Source: Amaranthus tricolor (Eukaryota > Streptophyta > Magnoliopsida > Caryophyllales > Amaranthaceae). From it: a stretch of 64,000 nucleotides of DNA. The stretch spans positions 32,484,070 through 32,548,069 of the forward strand of contig NC_080050.1 of NCBI RefSeq assembly GCF_026212465.1. The letters are read 5' to 3'. The translations under genes and the position numbers were made by a program. The notes under the pieces were generated by a model, which was given only the letters and a program-made list of their open reading frames with translations, ran no database searches and was not told where the DNA came from. Positions 48,139 through 59,126 of this stretch are shown here, in pieces. Each line of letters starts with the position of its first letter. Position 1 is the stretch's first letter.

Positions 48139-48668
48139 TAATAGAAAGTAAAAACAATTGATATTAATAATCTAACCTTTTGCTCGTCTACAGTAAATAA
48201 TCTCACGTGTAAATTATTTTCTAATAATCCAATATTTTCTTTTAGTACGCTATGAATAATCCAATCTTTATTTTAGTTTGCTGGCAACATACCTTATTAT
48301 TACTCATTATTAATAATTTAGTATGTTGTGTGCAAATATTTGACAAAAATTAAATTATTAAAAAATAATCAAAAAATAAAATTATTTACAACTGGTAGAT
48401 TATTAATGTAATTTTTCTTAGAAAGTATATGCAAGAACTTTTTGTTTTTGTTGCTGGAGCAGTGCAGTGGTGCTTCTTGTGGAGTAAGAAAAGAACTTCT
48501 CTTACTGCAATCCCTCGCAGCTCTGAACCCTAATCATCTTCCCCAATTCACTTAGATTTCGCCTCGATTCATCAAATTCATCATCATTTCTTCAATATCC
48601 AGTTTCAATAACTTCTTCTGCATTCAAATCTCGAAATTTAAATCAATTTCAGTCGCCAATACATCACA
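48139..48668. other. RPN3 promoter and 5' leader
   Basis: AT-rich to about 48420, then a CT-rich leader (CATCTTCCCC, TTCGCCTCGATTC). A telo-box is at 48526-48533. No convincing TATA box was found, which is common for housekeeping genes. Confidence 0.5.
48526..48533 (+). promoter_or_regulatory. Telo-box in the RPN3 leader
   Basis: AACCCTAA lies about 140 bp upstream of the RPN3 start codon, near the expected transcription start. The same motif is in the Alba leader. Motif-based only. Confidence 0.35.
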
Positions 48669-51600
48669 ATGACGCAAGATGTGGAGATGAAGGATACTCA
48701 TCCACAATCAAGTTCGATTTCCTCTTCAGATCCCCCTACTTTGAAGCGTATGCCTTAATCTATTAACTCCATCGTTTTATCTTTCATCGATTCCCCCCCC
48801 CCCCCCCCCCCCTTTTTAGGTATTTGAGTTTTATTTGATTTTATCGCAGATTTGAAGGAGATTGGGTCTTTGCTGGAGACGGGATCGTACACTAAGGAAA
48901 CACGTCGTATTTCTCGAGCAATTCGTCTCACCTTTGCTATTCGTCGTAAGCTTACTGCTCGTGTGCTCAATTGCTTCGTTGATTATGCTCTTTCTCCCGG
49001 TTCTGAAGCTCATGGAAAAATCACTGCTTTTCTTCCTAAGGTACACTCTTAGTTACTATTTGGGTTTTATTTCACGATTTTGCTCTTCAAGTCCTGATTA
49101 TGGTTTTCGTTTTTTGTTGATTGTTCTTCTTTCCTTTTGCATTTGTTCTGTTAAATTTTTTTGTAATTGATGTGGAATTATTTACTTGAGATTTTGTACT
49201 AAGTTTGTTTTAGTGTTTATCTGGTGAAGTTGTGTTTTAGAAAGTTTGGTGAAGCTTAACGCCATTTATTCTAATGGAACTTCTGCATTTACATGTTTGA
49301 AGGAAACTGAGGGGAAGGAAGGGGAGGTAAACGTAGGATACCAATAGGGGAAGGAAGGGAAGTGGATGGAAGGGAATTGGAAAGAGAAATTCTTCACAAC
49401 TTAAACAAAACAATTCCTTCCAGAGTCTGGAAAAATTTGGAAGGAAAATTCACCAATCTCTCGTCCCTTCGCCTTCCATTCTATCCAAAAATGTTGTCCA
49501 AATAGTGTTAGTGTGTAAAATAGTGTTTTGGAAAGTTTGTGAAGCTTCGCTCGTTCATCATGTCCAAACCCTTTTTTTATAGGATATTTATCATTTTAAC
49601 TTGGAGAATTAGTTCTAGTAGATACAAATGTTACTTTCTATTTGGATGATTGAAATTCTAAAATAAGGAGTAAGTGGTTGGATTGCAGAAGGTAAGTTCT
49701 AGTAGTTTAATTAATGGATGATTGCAGAAGGTAATGTTGTTGTAGTTGTAGGCTTGTCACTACTTTTAACAAAGAAGCAGAACAGTCTATACGAAGAGTT
49801 AACTTAGGTGTTTGAAAGGCATAAAGTGTTGCAGCCTTACAAGAGTTTTGAGTTGTGTACTTTCAAATGTGACAGGGGCAACCTAGTAAAATTGGGGTAA
49901 TAGCATGTTATTGTTGGTTGGTATGTTTGTTTGATATTTTGATTACTTGTTGTGTTGTACTTTGGCTTCTATTAAAAAATTTTTGTGAATAAGTTATGTT
50001 ATCCCTTTCTATTTATGTATATATTTTTTGGATTCTTGCATAATGCTGTCAGTATTGCTCCTCTTTTGCTTACATGAAGAGCTCAACTTACTTTGATAAC
50101 ATTGGTTGTAGGGAGGTGAACATGAGATGGAAGTTGACACTGCAACCTCTGCTGTCCAACCTTCTGGGAAGAGTACTTTGCCAGAGCTGGAAATCTACTG
50201 TTACTTGATTGTACTATTGTTTCTGATTGATCAGAAACTGTACAACAAGGTTTGTTTTGTTTAGATGTCTAATGTGTATGTTCCTTTTCTTTGTGGTGGT
50301 TTCCTGCTAATTTCTAATTTTGAAAATCTTCAGGCCAAATCCTGTGCTTCTGCAAGCATTGCTTGTCTGAAGTCTTTGAAAAGAAGGGTTGCTGATGTTC
50401 TGGCATCTAAACTATATTCTTTCTATTCACTGAGTTATGAACTTACTGGTGATCTTGCTGAAATCCGTGGGTAGGTTTTTGCTATTCATAGCTAATCATT
50501 TTCATTAAGTTGTGATTCATAAGCAATCAGCTATCTAGAACAAATTAGTTTATGGGACTTTTCATTATCGTTCTTTATCTGATTCATTTTTCTTCCAGTG
50601 AACTATTTGCTCTACATCGTTTGGCAACCTTACACCATGATGAACTTGGCCAGGTTTGTATGCTATCTTTGAGAAGTACTAGATTAGCTTTTCAAGTGTT
50701 TATGAGGAGATGTCTTTGCTTTTAGTTTGTTCTACTGTAATTGACAAAGTAAGAATTGTAAAATATCATTTGTATGTACTACAGGAAACACTTCTCAACC
50801 TGTTGCTCCGCAATTACTTGCATTACAACTTATATGACTTAGCTGAAAAGCTTAGGTCTAAGGCACCGAGTTTTGGGGCACACTCGAATCAACAGGTAAT
50901 CTGACTTTACATTGCCAATTTTTCTAGTGACATCTTCCTATGCTCTATACTCTAATATGGTAAAGGTGTATTTGCACTTTGAATGTTTATGTTTCCAAAT
51001 GCTTTGAGAATTTATGTCTGGCTCTTTATTTTTTTTAGATCTAGAAACTTAATAGCATACACGAATTGTTGTGAGAGACGGTCTCTCTAAGAGACACATT
51101 GGATATATGGGCTAAATAGCCCAATTAATACAAATTAAAAAGAAAATAAGAATGTGGGCTTTTTGTTTTGAGGTCGTCTCTTTGAAAGACGGTCTCTCAC
51201 AAGAGTAGCTGAATAGCATATAATATCACGGGATTATTGTTTGGGCTGGGTGGTTATAGTAAGAAGTTTCTTTGGAAAACAAAAAGGTTGTTACATACAT
51301 GTAACTTCCTTGCATTTTATAGCTATGCTGCTTTATCAATTATCCTTATGTTTGGAAGTGTTTGATTGTAGAGAGTTATTTTTAAATGTTGATGGAAGCA
51401 ATAGACTCAATACCCCCATATTAAGCATTTATATACGAGCAAAATGCATGTTTTCCAGAAAGGAAGGTTAGTGGGGTTTGCAGGTGTGGTGGTAGCGGAT
51501 CTTAATGGATGGTAGGGTGGGGTCTTTTGTGGCTGATGGCTGTTGGGTGGTATTGGCTAATTTTTGTATTTCAAGCCTTAGCACTGTCAAATTCTCTTCT

Positions 51601-53673
51601 TTGTCCCTTCTTTTTTATTGTAGTGGTTGGGGTAATCATGTTCCTGGGATACACATATTTGCCGACATACCCATGTCTATAGGACATGGCACTTAGGCTT
51701 GTATATGGGGCATTTTTCTCTTTCTACTTCTGATCTGAACTGAGTTTTAAATAAATGAAAATTGTGTCTGAGCTAGTCAATAGACAATAGGACTAGTGAA
51801 AGCATTATTTTGGTACTTGGTTAGAACTCATATCTGTTTTATAAGAAACTTCTGAAGTCCATATCCATAGATTTAGTACAGCAACATTCTGAAGAACTTT
51901 TGATGTAATTTCAAATGTAATTAGGCAGGCCATGTGTTCTGCAAGGCACTTAAATTAACAAGATATTTGTCTGTTTGTGTGGGAGTCTGGATGGCTGTTA
52001 GTAGAATATCTGTTGAGAGGTGCAATTCTTTATTGGTGATGGTGGGTCAGATTGGAGGCGCCGTGGTTTAGGTAGCTTTGTACATGGGTAGTTGTATACT
52101 TGTAAAGCTGGTTATCCTTGGAGAAGATGGGCGTAGCTATGGCTTGGTTTGAGATTGAGGCTGTGGACTTGGGAGGGGTGATCTTCGATTTAGTTTTGTG
52201 ATTTTTTATTTAAATTATATATGTAAATCAAAGCATTTCAGAATAAATTGAGGGGTACTTTATCAAATTTCATTTTCTTATCGTGGGAAAAAGGTATTCT
52301 TATGATGTATTTTGAGACATTGATGGTTTATTTCAATTTTTCAGTTAGAAGTGTTCCTGATATCAGTGCTCTTACAGTCTTACATAATGTTGGTTTGTGC
52401 TTATTAATTTGTGTGCCTTTTTTTGTGGGCTTGATCTTGAATTTATTTATTTATAAAGCAAATAAGATGTGATCATGATTGTTGAAGTAGATTGGTCATA
52501 TATGCATGCAGAGTTTTACAGGGTGTTGTGCCTCATTATGTTTTGTTGGCATTTATAATGATTCAGGATAGTAATAAATTATGAGTTAGAGTAAAGCATT
52601 CATTCCATGTATATTATAGGTCAAGTTCTGGTGAAATTCATTCAATGCTGTCTTGTTTCCTTCTGACCAAGTTGTATTGTTATGTTATGGTTGTTGGTAT
52701 TAATCCCATATTATCGGTATTAAGGCTTTGACATTGCTGTATTATTGATAGTTGTTTATGTCCTGACATAATTTTTTGTTGTAGCATTGTCGACACCTCT
52801 TCTATGTTGGAAAGATTCAGACGATTCAGCTGGAGTATACTGATGCAAAAGAAAGCCTTCTTCAGGCTGCTAGGAAAGCACCTGTTGCAGCCCGTGGCTT
52901 CAGGATTCAGTGCAACAAATGGGCTGTGATAGTAAGGTTACTGTTGGGGGAAATACCTGAACGAACGATTTTTATGCAGAAAGGCATGGAAATGGCCTTG
53001 CGTCCATACTTTGAGCTTACAAATGTGAGTGTTCAATTAATGCGATTTCTTATAAAATGCCTATTCGCATTGTTTTAATTCTGTGTAGAATATCTAAGGG
53101 ATATTTCCGTCCTTTTTTGTCTAATTCTCATAGTAGAGTGTTGATGTTTGAGTTTTCTAGGCTGTTCGAATTGGTGACTTGGAGCTGTTTAGAAAGGTTA
53201 CTGAAAAATTCTCTTCTACCTTCGATAAAGACCGCACTCACAATTTGATTGTTCGCCTGCGGCATAATGTTATCAGGACTGGATTGAGAAACATCAGTAT
53301 TTCCTATTCCCGCATCTCACTTGCTGATGTTGCGACGAAGTTGAGGTTAGATTCTCCAAATCCAGTTGCAGATGCTGAGAGCATCGTGGCCAAAGCCATT
53401 CGTGATGGTGCAATAGATGCAACATTGGATCACAAGAATGGTTGGATGCTATCGAAAGAAACTGGTGACATTTACTCGACTACCGAGCCACAATCTGCTT
53501 TTGACTCCAGAATTGCATTCTGTTTGAACATGCACAATGAAGCAGTAAGGGCTCTACGTTATCCTCCTAACTCGCACAAGGAGAAGGAGAGTGCCGAGAA
53601 GAGGAGGGAACGTCAGCAACAAGAGCAGGAATTAGCCAAACACATTGCTGAAGAGGAGGATGACGATTTTTGA
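48669..53673 (+). CDS. RPN3: 26S proteasome non-ATPase regulatory subunit RPN3 (PSMD3), eight exons
   Basis: Exons 48669-48747, 48850-49040, 50112-50249, 50334-50470, 50599-50653, 50785-50895, 52785-53024 and 53161-53673 splice in phase to 487 residues, the usual length in plants. RPN3 is a scaffold subunit of the proteasome lid in nucleus and cytosol and helps position the deubiquitinase RPN11. The order is an N-terminal acidic segment, helical repeats ([19 protein letters not shown], then [19 protein letters not shown]), a PCI domain at about 240-420 ([51 protein letters not shown]) and a charged Glu/Lys-rich tail ending in EEEDDDF. No frameshift is seen. Intron 1 holds a C20 run; introns 2 and 6 hold MITEs. 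It matches Arabidopsis At1g20200 (RPN3a) in family and neighbourhood, from memory. Confidence 0.97.
48793..48812 (+). repeat. C20 homopolymer in RPN3 intron 1
   Basis: Twenty consecutive C sit in the 102-bp intron 1, 37 bases before the acceptor, and act as part of its pyrimidine tract. The run is likely to vary in length and to be error-prone in sequencing. Confidence 0.95.
49290..49507. mobile_element. Tourist-like MITE remnant in RPN3 intron 2
   Basis: Purine-rich GGGGAAGGAAGGGGAGG and GGAAGGGAAGTGG blocks on the left are mirrored by CCCTTCGCCTTCCATTC on the right, inside ATGTTTG/CAAAAATG-like ends. The interior resembles the Harbinger-type unit in Alba intron 1. Ends are worn. Confidence 0.35.
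51069..51202. mobile_element. Hairpin MITE with GAGACGGTCTC arms in RPN3 intron 6
   Basis: The left end is TTGTGAGAGACGGTCTCTCT; the right end, reverse-complemented, is TTGTGAGAGACCGTCTTTCA. The arms match those of the element at 9000-9126, but the loop differs, so these are separate members of one family. It lies in the 1.9-kb intron 6 of RPN3. Confidence 0.65.
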
Positions 53674-56283
53674 TTTGTTTCCGTAGATCAAGTTAAAAAC
53701 ATACTTTGTAGGTGCTTCAATCAGCCCGTCTTGTTTACATTCAAGTACATTTTAGTCTGTGACAACTTTCCTTGGTTTTTCATTGCCAGTGAATTACATG
53801 TAGAAGTGCCGACTGATGCATCTTTCATACTCTTGGCTACAATACTTTGTTGATGGTAGTTGAAAGGTTTCACAGATTTGCTTTGTGGTTTGAAATTAAG
53901 GCTTGAAATTTAGAATGAAAATTATTCATGTTATAAAACTTTTATTTCCTCGTATCTGTTTGTGGTCAACTGATAAAATATATATTGTATTGTGCAGTTT
54001 CGATCTCGATAGCAAGCTACTTTTCCATTCCATTGAACTTTATTGGATTTCTTGACAACTTATTAACTGATTTGATTTTTGACTGTTGGTTGATTAGAAA
54101 GCAAAAATAAATTCATAAACAATTTTAAGCTAGATAAAAAAATAATTTTTTTTGAAGTAAACTAGAAAGCTAATGTTCAAGTCAAAATGAAAATTTTCAA
54201 ATTGCCTTTTAACTTGTACTATCTTCTTCAATAAACAAGACAACAACAAATTTTATCTAACATGTCCACTAACAATTAGTTTGTACAACTAGTTTAATAA
54301 CAGATGTCATCGATTTGTCAAATAAGTCAACTTTATTAGCTAATAAGGCAATAACTAACAATTAATTTTCAAATGCTATAAAGACCTGTACATATTTATT
54401 AAAATTACAATAAGTTGGTGTGTTAAACATATAACGAAAGGTCATCCCAAACTAGAGAGTACTACACTTTTGTGTTCTATTAATGCGTCATAAAATGGTG
54501 TTGAAGGCCGCATTTTAAGTTGTAAAATCGTGCTCATAAATATTATTTTGTCTCTTTGAAATTGCTACTAATATATTACTAACAATAGCAATATCACACG
54601 AATCGTATATAATCAGTTGGAGCATCAAACTTTAGTGATTTAGTCTACGTTAGCAAGCACCGTTTTGTACGTCGTACTTTAAATTTTAAATCATACATAC
54701 ATTATACATACGACCTATGCACCGTACCAATATAAAAGAGAACAAAATAAAATTGTTTTATTCGGTGCCAACTGCCATTACATCCTAATTTTCTGCTCAA
54801 CTTATAATATTAATAATAACAAAACATATTGTAATAAGTATGTACTCTTATTATGGACTTGATGAAATCCAACTGACGTAGCCAATTTTACCTTTTAAGG
54901 GCTTAAAAGAGTATATGGACTTTCTTTACCGTACTTTGTCAATTATTAATGATAAATTAAGGTTTAAAATTGTCTCAAAAATGTAATACGTTTTGAATTC
55001 CTGATTAACAATATCATAGAAAGACACATCACTAGTTGAGCTATGTTTGACTAATGAATAATAAGGTGTTTGTTAATATATGCGACCATTGTTTTTTAGG
55101 TTAAATTTTAAACTTGTTCGTGCATATGAGTCTTTTAAGTATAATTTTAAGGAGGGCAATATATTTAGAAAATCACTAAAAGTGAATTACTTTTACACAA
55201 ATAAAAGTCAATAATTAATTTAAATTTTTATAGTATCAATTGAGAATCTAGGTTTAGGCCAGCTTCGATTATTTGTCAGTCATTTAATAATTAAATTGTG
55301 TAACATATGATAGGAGTATAACACATAATAACGACAATCAATTTAATTTTATACATGATAACTGATTAAAATTGAATTAATGAATTATTCGATTTGAACT
55401 TAAAGAAAATGAGTTAAAATGAAATTATATCAGCGTTTAATTTGAATATTATCGTTTTAATTAAGACTTTAACGGTTTAACTAACTCATGCTTACAAGGA
55501 CATAAGTACATAATAATTAATCCCTTTGACATTTTTGTTGGTGTGGTTGGTTGACATGCACTTGTTATATGCTTAATTTATGATATTGCCTTAATAAAAA
55601 AAATTCTTATTAAGTAGGAAAGTAATCTTATACTCTCAACTTCATTCCCTCATTATACTCTATATTTTGTGCTGAAATTCAACGTCCGTAGCACATGTTT
55701 AGTCAAAGCAAATCCAAGTACAAAACTAGTAGTCTAGTTTTTTATTTATTTATTTTTTATTTTTTATACATATAAGCTGATAAAATGAAAGAATTATTAA
55801 GAATTAAATTGTTTAAATCTTTTAAAAAAGCAATACTTACTCCGATTATTACCAAACTCCATTCTCCAAAACTAGTAGTCGAATTGATGCTTTATCATTG
55901 GCTTTTTAACTAACAAGTAACCACCAAGTTAGGTCATTTTTATTAATTGCAACGATTTTGTATGATTTAAGTATGTTTAATGAATTAATGACAACTCTCT
56001 TGATTAAATACTAGTAGTTTATTATCCATTATTATCCAACTTGTATAAGGCAAAGCCATCTTAATTATTATGGCTTGAATAACTTATTATGAATGAGAAT
56101 TATCGGTTAGCTTGGTGATTGAGAAATTTTCATTTTCAGAAGAACACTTTCGTTTTCTCACTTACATTGAGAATTATCCCTACCCAAATAAAGCTACCTT
56201 GTAAAAAAGACCTCCCTTTGTCATAGATTTTAGTTTATTCGTTGCATTTCTAGCCACCTATTAGAGCTAACCAGATTTATAAC
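53674..56283. other. RPN3 3' flank and AT-rich spacer
   Basis: The first 250 bases are the probable RPN3 3' UTR. The rest is AT-rich; a diverged GTTGGTTGATTAG / CTAACAATTAG unit near 54080-54380 may be an old MITE. No gene is supported. Confidence 0.5.
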
Positions 56284-56411
56284 ATCACATATCGTTGTAT
56301 GAGACAGTATCATCGAGAAACACACATACTTACAAATGATTAAAATAGCCTATGTAATACATATTTTGAGAATTTAAGTTTTGATTTGAGTTCGTCTCAT
56401 GGTCTCACCAA
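56284..56411. mobile_element. Possible MITE with TGAGAC ends
   Basis: The left side reads CGTTGTATGAGACAGTATC; the right side, reverse-complemented, reads GTTGGTGAGACCATGAGAC. The match is only partial. The interior carries the ATACATATTTTGAGAATTTAAG type of sequence also hinted at near 2960-3040. Low confidence. Confidence 0.35.
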
Positions 56412-56726
56412 CAGGTTCTTAATGGCATAGGTAAAATTGGTAACACAAGCATGATATCACCCATATAGTCAAGATTTTCTGCATTTTTTCATAGAGTAAA
56501 CCAAGCTAGAGGTAAGATTGATAACACAATTGTGATATCACCTAACAATTACTAATTGAGAATGAAATTTGTGGAGAATCTATACCAAAAATTTGTTATA
56601 ACAATATTCAACTACAATATTTTCTAATAGAAGAAATTAGAGAGAAAAAGCTTAACGGTGATCCAATCAAAAACTAAATACGAATAAAACATTTGTAAAA
56701 TAGCAGATCTAGTAATTGTCTAAAAT

Positions 56727-56950
56727 AGCTTAAGCTTTTGGTTGAGTTGGTTTCTTGACATGGTATTAGAAGCCAGCATGACAAGAGGTCACTGGATCGA
56801 ATCTCAACCACCCCTCATTTAAAGTGGAATATTAAGCGCTAGGTATGAGGAGAGCCTGCGATGCATCCACACTTCTAGCCCAAAGGACTCTCGTGTGAGG
56901 TGGGACCTCAACCATTAGCTTAAGCTTTTGGTTGAGATGGTTCTTTGACA
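56727..56950 (+). mobile_element. Miniature LTR element, truncated copy
   Basis: The partial left LTR (56727-56760, ending GGTTTCTTGACA) is followed directly by the primer site TGGTATTAGAAGCC (56761-56774, one base inserted and one changed), a non-coding interior shared with the other copies (ACAAGAGGTCAC, CACCCCTCATTTAAAGTGG), a purine tract GTGTGAGGTGGG and a partial right LTR (56902-56950). Both LTRs have lost their 5' part. Confidence 0.7.
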
Positions 56951-58530
56951 AATATATTGGTCGAGTGGATTTAACAAACATGTAAAAATAAGTGTTCAAT
57001 CCACTCTATGATAATATCCTGAAATCGTATCTAAATAATACACCTAAAATTGAGATGTCGGTGTATGTATATAATACAATCCAGTCCAAATGAATCGGAT
57101 TTGAAGAGTACGGTGCATACATAAATGTTTAGGAACATACATCAACTCCCAATAAATGAACATAATAAAAATACAACTAATAACAATCACAATTTGTCTA
57201 TAAGATTTCATGTGCATTAACACATGAGTATGATGAAAGGATTGAATCACAACATCTCCTAATATGGACACAACAATACCATGTGATCTTCCACTTGCCT
57301 CATTATGTAGCTAGACTCATATAAACGTTATCATATTCATACATACAAGTTTTTTTATCACACATATTTACGGTTCTCATCTTTTGTTTTGCTGCTTGTG
57401 TTGTCTTTTGTATTTTTGTTTATAGGAATTTTTTGAGCCTAAAATCTCACTATTTATAAGATCACAATCTTTTAATCTCCTTTAATAAGGGTATGATCTG
57501 ACGTTTTTTAATTCTCTTTAGATAATATTATAAGGATATGCTATATTTTTTTCTTCACTTGGTATGGCATTGAGACTTCAAGTCAAAACATACTAAAAAT
57601 AGCTAGGATTAAATAAATATGGTTTGAACTTGATAGAAAAAAGTAAAAATAAAAAATGATGTGATAAACTACCCTTTAATATTCTAAACTCAGTTAAAGC
57701 TGAAATTAAAAATGTAAATAAACTTGCTTACTAAAGGTAGTCAATAGGACATATTTAATACTTTGGGATAGAGGCCTATTGGGTTGATTTTGATATAAAT
57801 GTATCATGTATTATGACTCTTATTGTGGAATTAATTTTCATTTTTAAATACTTATGATTCTTCCAATCAAAATTGCTAATTAATTACTTAAATAATTATG
57901 AAAAAATGATAGTATATTATTTTTTGTCCTATCACCTCAAAATAAACCCGATTATTAATTAACTAAAACAATTCATACATTACTTTTTCTTAATAATGTA
58001 TGCACTTCTAATATTTAAGTAAAAAGATAGTTCAAAATCTGGGTTATTAATAGAATGTTACTAAATTAGTAAAATTATTTATTGAATTACATTGAGTTAA
58101 TCAATAATTAACTTTATTTTAAAACGATAAAAAAAGTTTGATGATTAATATCAAATTTTCATTAAATAAAGCGAAATTATGTTAAACATAAAAAATTTCT
58201 AAATTAAGAAAAAAAAAACCTCTAATTACCTTTCTTAATAAAGTTAAAAAAAACATAAGCATATGCTAACAAACGAAACAATCCCATCCCATACTTTAAA
58301 CAAATCTTAAAGCAGCAATTTGTTGGGTTTATTTGTGGCTTTTCTGCTGTTAAATCCATGTGGGGTTGTGATGATAGATGAGCTATATGTTAAAACTCAG
58401 AACGTGGAAATTATTGATGTGGATCAGACTTTCCAGAGATAATTCCAATTTTTTAAATACAAACTTGCAAATTTTCTATTTAAAAACTAAAATATTTAAT
58501 AATCTAGCCTATTCAGAATATTATTATAAG
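56951..58530. other. AT-rich spacer
   Basis: No gene or complete element was recognised between the two miniature LTR copies. ATAAG at 58526-58530 is the left target duplication of the next one. Confidence 0.5.
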
Positions 58531-58695
58531 CGTTAGAGTATATAACATATTTTGGGATGTCAATTAAAAGCATAAGCTGATGGTTGAGGCTCCAAAATAT
58601 GTTATAGTATAATTTAACACCATTTGTCACTCTGGCTTTGATACTATGTTTAATTTGATTGTTAAGGGTTCGAGAAAACGTTATATACTCTAACA
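58531..58695 (-). mobile_element. Miniature LTR element with inverted cap
   Basis: The 165-bp element is bounded by ATAAG (58526-58530) and ATAAA (58696-58700), a 5-bp duplication with one change. Both outer ends read YGTTAGAGTATATAAC inward, so its termini are inverted. On the minus strand an LTR starts TGTTAAATTATAC near 58617 and, after the CAACCATCAGCTTATGCTTTT block, runs into an inverted copy of the LTR start. This is the same arrangement as at 11471-11759. The interior is shortened and the primer site is worn (TAGTATCAAAGCC). Confidence 0.65.
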
Positions 58696-59002
58696 ATAAA
58701 ATGGACTGAGTGTAGAATGCTTATTGTATTAAAATGAATTGACTGTAATATTTTTTGTGTAATTATATGTTTTTCTTAATAAAAAAATAGACTAAAAATC
58801 ACTACAAACAACAGAAAAGGAAATTGATTTTTTCGATTAAGTGGTGAGAATGAGACGAATCCTAGTGTTACGTTAGTTAATTAATAAAATGATTCTATGA
58901 CATAAATAGACTCGAGCCTAGATTCTCTATATGATATAAATTAAATATATAATATATTTTATTGATTCCATGTGAGGTGGTTGCAAAAGGCTAAACTTGA
59001 CA

Positions 59003-59010
59003 TATAAAAA
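59003..59010 (+). promoter_or_regulatory. TATA box of the expansin gene
   Basis: TATAAAAA lies 117 bp upstream of the expansin start codon, which would give a leader of about 90 bases. Motif and position only. Confidence 0.55.
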
Positions 59011-59126
59011 GAAAGGTTTACATCAAGAAAAACACAAAATATCATCCTAAAATCCAAACCTCTTCAATTTTTATCCTTAGCTTGTTCTTTATCTTCATCT
59101 TACAAGGCTAACAAAACAAAAAAAAT

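Noticed and set aside
50112..50249. Suspected one-base frameshift in RPN3 exon 3
   Set aside because: Recounting with base positions showed that the exon is 138 nt and fully in frame (VLLFLIDQ); there is no frameshift.
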